A stretch of DNA of 64,000 bases from Amia ocellicauda. Lineage: Eukaryota; Chordata; Actinopteri; Amiiformes; Amiidae. The stretch spans positions 919,501 to 983,500 of the forward strand of contig NC_089856.1 in the NCBI RefSeq assembly GCF_036373705.1, in the 5' to 3' direction. The notes beneath the pieces are model-generated. The model was not told the origin of the DNA, did no database searches, and worked only from the letters and a program-made list of their open reading frames with translations. Position 1 is the first letter of the stretch. Every line of letters begins with the position of its first letter. The position numbers and the translations under genes were made by a program. This document shows, one piece after another, positions 32,812 to 64,000 of the stretch.

Positions 32812-34269
32812 TGCAGCAGTCCAGTCTGTGACTCTATACCAGTCCAGCCCAGTCCAATCTGTGAGTCTACAGCAGTCCAGTCCAGTCAGTGACTCTGCAC
32901 CAGTCCAGTCCAGTCAGTGACTCTACAGCAGTCCAGTCCAGTCCAGTCTAGTCCAGTCCAGTCAGTGACTCTGCACCAGTCCAGTCCAGTCAGTGACTCT
33001 GCACCAGTCCAGTCCAGTCCAGTCCAGTCAGTGACTCTGCACCAGTCCAGTCCAGTCAGTGACTCTGCAGCAGTCCAGTCCAGTCCAGTCCAGTCAGTGA
33101 CTCTGCAGCAGTCCAGTCCAGTCAGTGACTCTGCAGCAGTCCAGTCCAGTCCAGTCCAGTCAGTGACTCTACAGCAGTCCAGTCCAGTCAGTGACTCTGC
33201 AGCAGTCCAGTCCAGTCAGTGACTCTACAGCAGTCCAGTCCAGTCCAGTCCAGTCCAGTCAGTGACTCTGCAGCAGTCCAGTCCAGTCAGTGACTCTGCA
33301 GCAGTCCAGTCCAGTCCAGTCAGTGACTCTACAGTCCAGTCCAGTCAGTGACTCTGCAGCAGTCCAGTCCAGTCTAGTCCAGTCCAGTCCAGTCAGTGAC
33401 TCTGCACCAGTCCAGTCCAGTCCAGTCCAGTCAGTGACTCTGCACCAGTCCAGTCCAGTCAGTGACTCTGCAGCAGTCCAGTCCAGTCCAGTCCAGTCAG
33501 TGACTCTGCAGCAGTCCAGTCCAGTCAGTGACTCTGCAGCAGTCCAGTCCAGTCAGTGACTCTACAGCAGTCCAGTCCAGTCCAGTCCAGTCCAGTCAGT
33601 GACTCTGCAGCAGTCCAGTCCAGTCCAGTCCAGTCCAGTCAGTGACTCTGCAGCAGTCCAGTCCAGTCAGTGACTCTGCAGCAGTCCAGTCCAGTCCAGT
33701 CAGTGACTCTGCAGTCCAGTCCAGTCCAGTCAGTGACTCTGCAGCAGTCCAGTCCAGTCCAGTCCAGTCAGTGACTCTGCACCAGTCCAGTCCAGTCCAG
33801 TCCAGTCAGTGACTCTGCAGCAGTCCAGTCCAGTCCAGTCCAGTCAGTGACTCTGCAGCAGTCCAGTCCAGTCAGTGACTCTGCAGCAGTCCAGTCCAGT
33901 CCAGTCCAGTCCAGTCAGTGACTCTGCAGCAGTCCAGTCCAGTCAGTGACTCTGCAGCAGTCCAGTCCAGTCCAGTCAGTGACTCTGCAGTCCAGTCCAG
34001 TCCAGTCAGTGACTCTACAGTCCAGTCCAGTCAGTGACTCTGCAGCAGTCCAGTCCAGTCTAGTCCAGTCCAGTCCAGTCAGTGACTCTGCAGCAGTCCA
34101 GTCCAGTCCAGTCCAGTCAGTGACTCTATACCAGTCCAGCCCAGTCCAGTCCAGTCCAGTCAGTGACTCTACAGTCCAGTCCAGTCCAGTCCAGTCAGTG
34201 ACTCTACAGTCCAGTCCAGTCCAGTCCAGTCAGTGACTCTGCACCAGTCCAGTCCAGTCAGTGACTCTG
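32812..34269. repeat. CCAGT / CAGTGACTCTGCAGCAGT compound minisatellite
   Basis: About 1.45 kb with two-level structure: the pentamer CCAGT in runs of 2-6, separated by an ~18-bp CAGTGACTCTGCAGCAGT block (variants CTACAG, CTGCACC). Short relatives occur singly at 45768-45799, 46486-46525 and 48069-48096. Confidence 0.95.
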
Positions 34270-34585
34270 GGTTTAATGTCATTGTGGTTTACTGTTTCTG
34301 CAGCAGTTGAGGCGATGAGAGAAAGGCGCTATACTGAGTGTGTGTTCTGAAGGCCTGAGCAGCAGTACGCTCAGCACAGTGCAGTGCGTACTCGGCCGCC
34401 CCCCGCAGCGGCGCTGGTCCCGGGACAGGCCTGTGTGTGAGCGCTGGAGGTGTGCAGCAGCGCCGGGCTCTCCAGGCCGCTCTGCTGACCTGCGGCTGCG
34501 GGACGGAAACTTTGTACTTCATCTTATTAATAACAGATTTTAGGAGAAGGGGGGGGGATGGGGATCCTTGAAAAAAAACAAAGCT

Positions 34586-34763
34586 GTTTCCCAGCAACTG
34601 CTCCCGCCTGCTGTCAATCACCCTGGATGGGGGGGGGGGGGGGAATTCAAACTGCCGCCCTTCCCCCAGCCGGTCTCCACGGCAACCGGGAGCTGTCAAT
34701 CACGGGGAGAGGGGGCGGGATGAGTGCCCCCCTCGTTTCCCTTGGCAACGGAGCTGCCAATCA
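34586..34763 (+). promoter_or_regulatory. PBX4 upstream RFX / TALE / CCAAT module
   Basis: Three repeated pairings of an RFX X-box-like site with a CTGYCAATCA site: GTTTCCCAGCAAC (34586-34598) with CTGTCAATCA (34611-34620); GTCTCCACGGCAAC (34673-34686) with CTGTCAATCA (34693-34702); GTTTCCCTTGGCAAC (34735-34749) with CTGCCAATCA (34754-34763), the last holding a CCAAT box. CTGTCAATCA is the exact complement of TGATTGACAG, the PBX-MEIS/PREP decamer. It lies 1.6-1.8 kb upstream of the PBX4 start. Binding is inferred. Confidence 0.55.
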
Positions 34764-35187
34764 TAGCAGGGGGCGGATCTGAGCCCCCCCTCCAACACGC
34801 TCCCTCTCTCTGTGAAAATAAAACAGAAAAATACATGGCAGAGCGGTTGTGCACACACGCACAGTCTCACTCCGCAGCCAACGAGCTGCCCAGCACACTT
34901 AACACAGCGGTGTGTTACTGCAGTGCGTCTGCGTGCTCCGCGGCCCGTCCTCACAGCACAGAGCTCTCCAGCGACACCGTGTCGACCGAGCAGCGGACAG
35001 CAGCGCACACTCGGCGGCGAGAAACACCTGGACACTGCGTGTGTCAACTTGTGACGGCCCATCCGTACAAATCAGTGAAATGTATTGTTGATAAAGTATT
35101 AAAACATGTATTAAACTGAATGAATAACAGTATCTCAAACCAAATGTACAGACACACACATATGCAGACATTTGTACATTGAGGTAT

Positions 35188-35189
35188 GC

Positions 35190-35246
<57 letters not shown>
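35188..35246. repeat. (AAT)n microsatellite
   Basis: Nearly perfect (TAA)n run of about 19 units, ~1.1 kb upstream of the PBX4 start. Confidence 0.97.
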
Positions 35247-35289
35247 GTAGTAGCAGTTGTTAAAAACACCCCCCTAGCGGCCACACGCG

Positions 35290-36372
35290 GCGCTGCAGCC
35301 TGCCCGGAGCGATGACGTAGCGGCGAGTCTGAGTACGCGAGAGTGCGTGTGCGCTGGGAGTGGGAGAACGGGAAGGAGAGAGAGAGAGAAAGAAAGAAAG
35401 AAAAGAAAAAAGGAAAACCACGCCGACCAGCAAGCCAACAAGCAAGAGCTCGCCCGCCTTGGTTGGTCGGAGGACCGGAGCTCGGACTGTTTCTCAAAAT
35501 CAGAATTATATTTTTCTCCGTTTTTGAAAAATATATTTTTCTTTTCTTTTTGTATCCCTCCTTCCTTCCTTCCTCTACTTTAGTTCCTGCGCGGAGAAAA
35601 GTGCAGCGACATGCGCCGCGCCGCCGCCGTCCCGGGCTCGAACTAGTTCCTGTGCGAGGAGGAGGAGGAGGAGGAGGAGAGCGGCACCGGGACCGGGAGG
35701 CTCTGCACACGGAGCCGAGCCGCGGCGGGTATCGAGCATCTGCGGGTCTGCCGGGTCGGATTAGTTATTAATATCGTCCCCTGCGTGCGGGCGGCGCGGT
35801 GGCTGCGGGTCTCCGGCCGCGCTGGTTGCGTGTGGCTGAGGTCCGGCCGCCGAGGCGGGGGTTGTGTATCGGTGTGATTGCCTGCGTGCTCTCCGTCTCT
35901 GGACGCACCGCTATGTGGCCGCCCGTCCGCTCGGCTCCTCGGTTAGCGGGAACAATGCCCCGTCCTGCGGGTCCTCTCTGAGCCCGCGCCGCTGGATGCA
36001 GCTCCAACCCGCCGCACGTCTCTCGTCGCCCCGCTTCTTCCCGTGCGCTGCCCCGCTCTCTCGCAGGGCTTGTTTTCGTCCTCCAGGAGCGGACAGTAGC
36101 GGCAGGCTCGGCGGCTGTAGCCTCTGCTAGCGACCCGTCCTCGGCGTGCGGCGCCTCCGCTCTCAGACACTTTGTTCTCCCGCACGGCGAGACCCGGGCT
36201 GCGGGTTTGAGCGGCTGTTTTTTGCGTGATTTGATTTCGTGCTGTGCGCGCACTCGGGCCGAGCTCGTCATCTGTGCGCTCTGACAGACACTCTTTTGTG
36301 CATTATTTTTGTGTTCCCTGGGAGAGACGGCGAGGTGTTTTTGTGGCTGGATATTTTGGTCTGCTTGTAAGT
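35290..36372 (+). other. PBX4: PBX4 CpG-rich promoter / 5' UTR
   Basis: GC- and CpG-rich sequence leading to the PBX4 start, with an AGAAAGAAAG purine tract (35380-35420) and a GAGGAGGAG run (35655-35680). The start site is not determinable. The frame of PBX4 stays open upstream to an ATG at 36244. Confidence 0.55.
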
Positions 36373-62064
<25,692 letters not shown>

Positions 62065-62589
62065 ACACTGCCACGGCACCATGGCACCCCCCCAGCACGC
62101 ACAGCCCCCTCCGTGCTCAGCGCTGCTCCCACCTCTCTGTCCCCACGTCAGCCACCCAGTTCAAAGCCCCCCCCTTCTGTGGCTGAACACCTGGATGTCA
62201 CATGTTCTTGGACACTCGCTCATTCCCGCTCTCGCACGCCCACTCCGCCACACGGACCCAGACGCGGCGCGGCACCGCAACTACGCAGCAAGACCCAGGA
62301 GAGACGACCGGACAGGACAGAACGAATGGATCAGAAGGACAGGAGACGGACGTACGGGAGTCACTGTGTGTGACCAGACTGGGGGACACCAGGGCAGAGC
62401 AGGGACCCCCGACAGCAGCCGGGGGCTCTCGCCGGCCTCTCCCTCCCACCCTCCGCTGCTCTGACACCGGCTCTGTGACCTTTCACCTGCACCTCCCCCT
62501 GCCTGGGCCAGCACCCCGGGGCACGATCGGTGTACTGATACTGTACCCACCTCACAGCACACCGGAAACATGTACCTGTAGATTTAGAG

Positions 62590-62630
<41 letters not shown>

Positions 62631-62696
62631 ATAAGGGGCACTGATCTGTGAAGTGGGGTCAACGCTGCTCTCACAGGGCAGCGCTGCAGATAAAGA

Positions 62697-62702
62697 ATTA
62701 AA
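62697..62702 (+). terminator. PBX4 poly(A) signal candidate
   Basis: ATTAAA about 635 nt after the PBX4 stop, following a (GT)n tract in the presumed 3' UTR. Confidence 0.5.
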
Positions 62703-62719
62703 AAGCTGCTAAACTCTGT

Positions 62720-63702
62720 CAGTGTTGTGACATCAGAGGTCTTTGCAGCCATTGCATGAACCTCCTCATGAGCTGCAGTGACTGGAAATGAACAGCAGCC
62801 TTTTCTTTTGACTGGAGTACTGCACTGTTACAGCACAGCACCCACGTCAGATGCCCTGGTGGGCAAATTCTGATTAGCCCCCCAGCACAGGGTTAGGGGA
62901 GAAATCTTCACTGGAGCGGCCCTGGCAGGTCTTGACGCTTGTCTGCATTTTTTAAAGCTGGAACGATCGCTCCTGCTCCAAACCCCAGCAGACAGGGCCA
63001 CTCCCGGTGCTGCCAGCTGCAGGTTCTGGTAGAGAAGCCAAAGCCCGGATCTATACGTGCCTGCGCTCTTGCATTCACGGTCTCCTTGCGCTTAAGACAT
63101 TGTAGACATTGGCCCACACAAAATGGAGTTTAAAACTAAAGTTCAGGAGGAATACAGCCCCCAATCACGCTTCACTCGAGCACAGCCAATCAGAGACGCC
63201 CCAGACTCGCACACTGTCATAAACGCTACATGACAAGCTGCGTGACCAGCTCACCTCCATAGCGCCGCAACTGCACTCCCCATTGCCTAAAACTCAAGAA
63301 CCACATCCCTCTGCCCCCCCAGTCCCCACCTCTTGCAGCAGCTCCTTGGCTCCGCCCCCCTCGTTCTCATGGCCTGGCCCTCGCTCCTTCAGACAAACGG
63401 GTTCAGCCCAAAGAAACTCCACTACTTCAGTCACTGCCTTCTCCCATTTCTATAGGGGGTTGTCTGAATTACTGAAATATGTAGTGTGATTTTTACCTTT
63501 CTATTTTATTCTCATTTTCTTTCCATTTGCATTGCGTTACGCTGCCTTGTCCTTGTAGTTCGTACCAGAGCCGTACAACTGGGAAAGCCTGTAGTGGGTC
63601 AGTCTGCTGCGGGACAGGAATGGGAGTCCTGCCCCGGACACTGTGCAGAGTAACCGACCGGCTCCACACTGTCCGTCTTTGGCAGCCTGTCTGTGGTTTT
63701 AG

Positions 63703-63740
<38 letters not shown>

Positions 63741-64000
63741 AGATGTGCAGTCTTGTGTAGACCTCTGTATAATAATGTGGGTGAGTCCAAGCTTTCAGAC
63801 CAGATTACAGGACAATAATAATGATAATAGTTCCCATTGTTATTGAGGACAGATCTAATCCTCAAGATATTGTGCTCATACCAAAGCGCTGTCCCACTCT
63901 CTTGGTTGCCGCTCCGCACAGCTGTGTCTGTGTGAGTCTCTCTCTCTCGGATTGATAACCTGAAACTGCAGACTTTACCTTTGGAATTGCTGGACACAGG
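62720..64000. other. Region downstream of PBX4
   Basis: No gene or splice-consistent exon recognised on either strand. It holds the second dispersed repeat copy (63124-63480) and (GT)n at 63704-63737. Confidence 0.6.
63124..63480 (+). repeat. Dispersed repeat copy 2 with CCAAT box
   Basis: Homologue of 41669-42000 in the same orientation, with one GCCAATCAGAGACG motif and the shared CCACATCCCTCTGC and CTCCACTACTTCAGTCACTG phrases. No ORF or terminal repeat evident, so the class is unknown. Confidence 0.8.

Overview
This window is nuclear DNA from a vertebrate, most likely a ray-finned fish. It has large intron-split genes with GT-AG introns, CpG-rich promoters, very abundant CA/GT, GA/CT and trinucleotide microsatellites, a Tc1/mariner-type transposon, and short interspersed repeats ending in tails typical of fish L2/CR1-type elements. 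The species cannot be fixed from sequence alone. No prokaryotic genes, CRISPR array, rRNA or tRNA gene was seen.

Five protein-coding genes could be assembled exon by exon, with splice phases agreeing at every junction. (1) CHCHD5 (minus, ~514-1871 plus 5' UTR) is a mitochondrial twin-CX9C protein whose start codon appears to be split by intron 1. (2) ATP13A1 (plus, 2674-13513, 26 coding exons, 1194 aa) is the ER P5A-ATPase. It is arranged head-to-head with CHCHD5. (3) MVB12A (minus, 15512-19231, 288 aa) is an ESCRT-I subunit, convergent with ATP13A1. (4) DSN1 (plus, 20942-26608, 11 exons, 354 aa) is a subunit of the MIS12 kinetochore complex. It is head-to-head with MVB12A, and the two promoters carry the same ZNF143/NRF1/YY1-type motifs in mirror image. 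(5) PBX4 (plus, 36373-62064, 9 exons, 421 aa) is a TALE homeodomain factor. The genes do not form one pathway. As far as I recall, ATP13A1, PBX4 and MVB12A also lie in human 19p13.11, so this is a neighbourhood of ancient synteny.

Layout: 1-450 tandem repeat; 464-1871 CHCHD5 with a minisatellite in intron 1; 2060-2673 shared promoter region; 2674-14254 ATP13A1; 15049-20145 MVB12A; 20.28-20.94 kb bidirectional promoter; 20.94-26.75 kb DSN1, with a transposon-filled intron 7; 26.75-34.27 kb gene-free, repeat-rich DNA ending in a 1.45-kb CCAGT minisatellite; 34.58-36.37 kb putative PBX4 upstream control region and 5' UTR; 36.4-62.7 kb PBX4, with two introns of about 7 and 10 kb; 62.7-64 kb no gene seen.

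The most unusual features are not genes. (a) A ~1.07-kb minisatellite in ATP13A1 intron 15 has units that reproduce the real intron/exon boundary, so it lays down repeated decoy 3' splice sites before the true one. A second partial duplication of an acceptor plus exon start sits in intron 17. (b) There are clustered RFX X-box-like sites next to perfect PBX-MEIS/PREP decamers (CTGTCAATCA) and CCAAT boxes, both just upstream of PBX4 and again in its intron 2. This suggests that the TALE factor gene regulates itself. (c) A ~200-bp imperfect hairpin lies in PBX4 intron 2.
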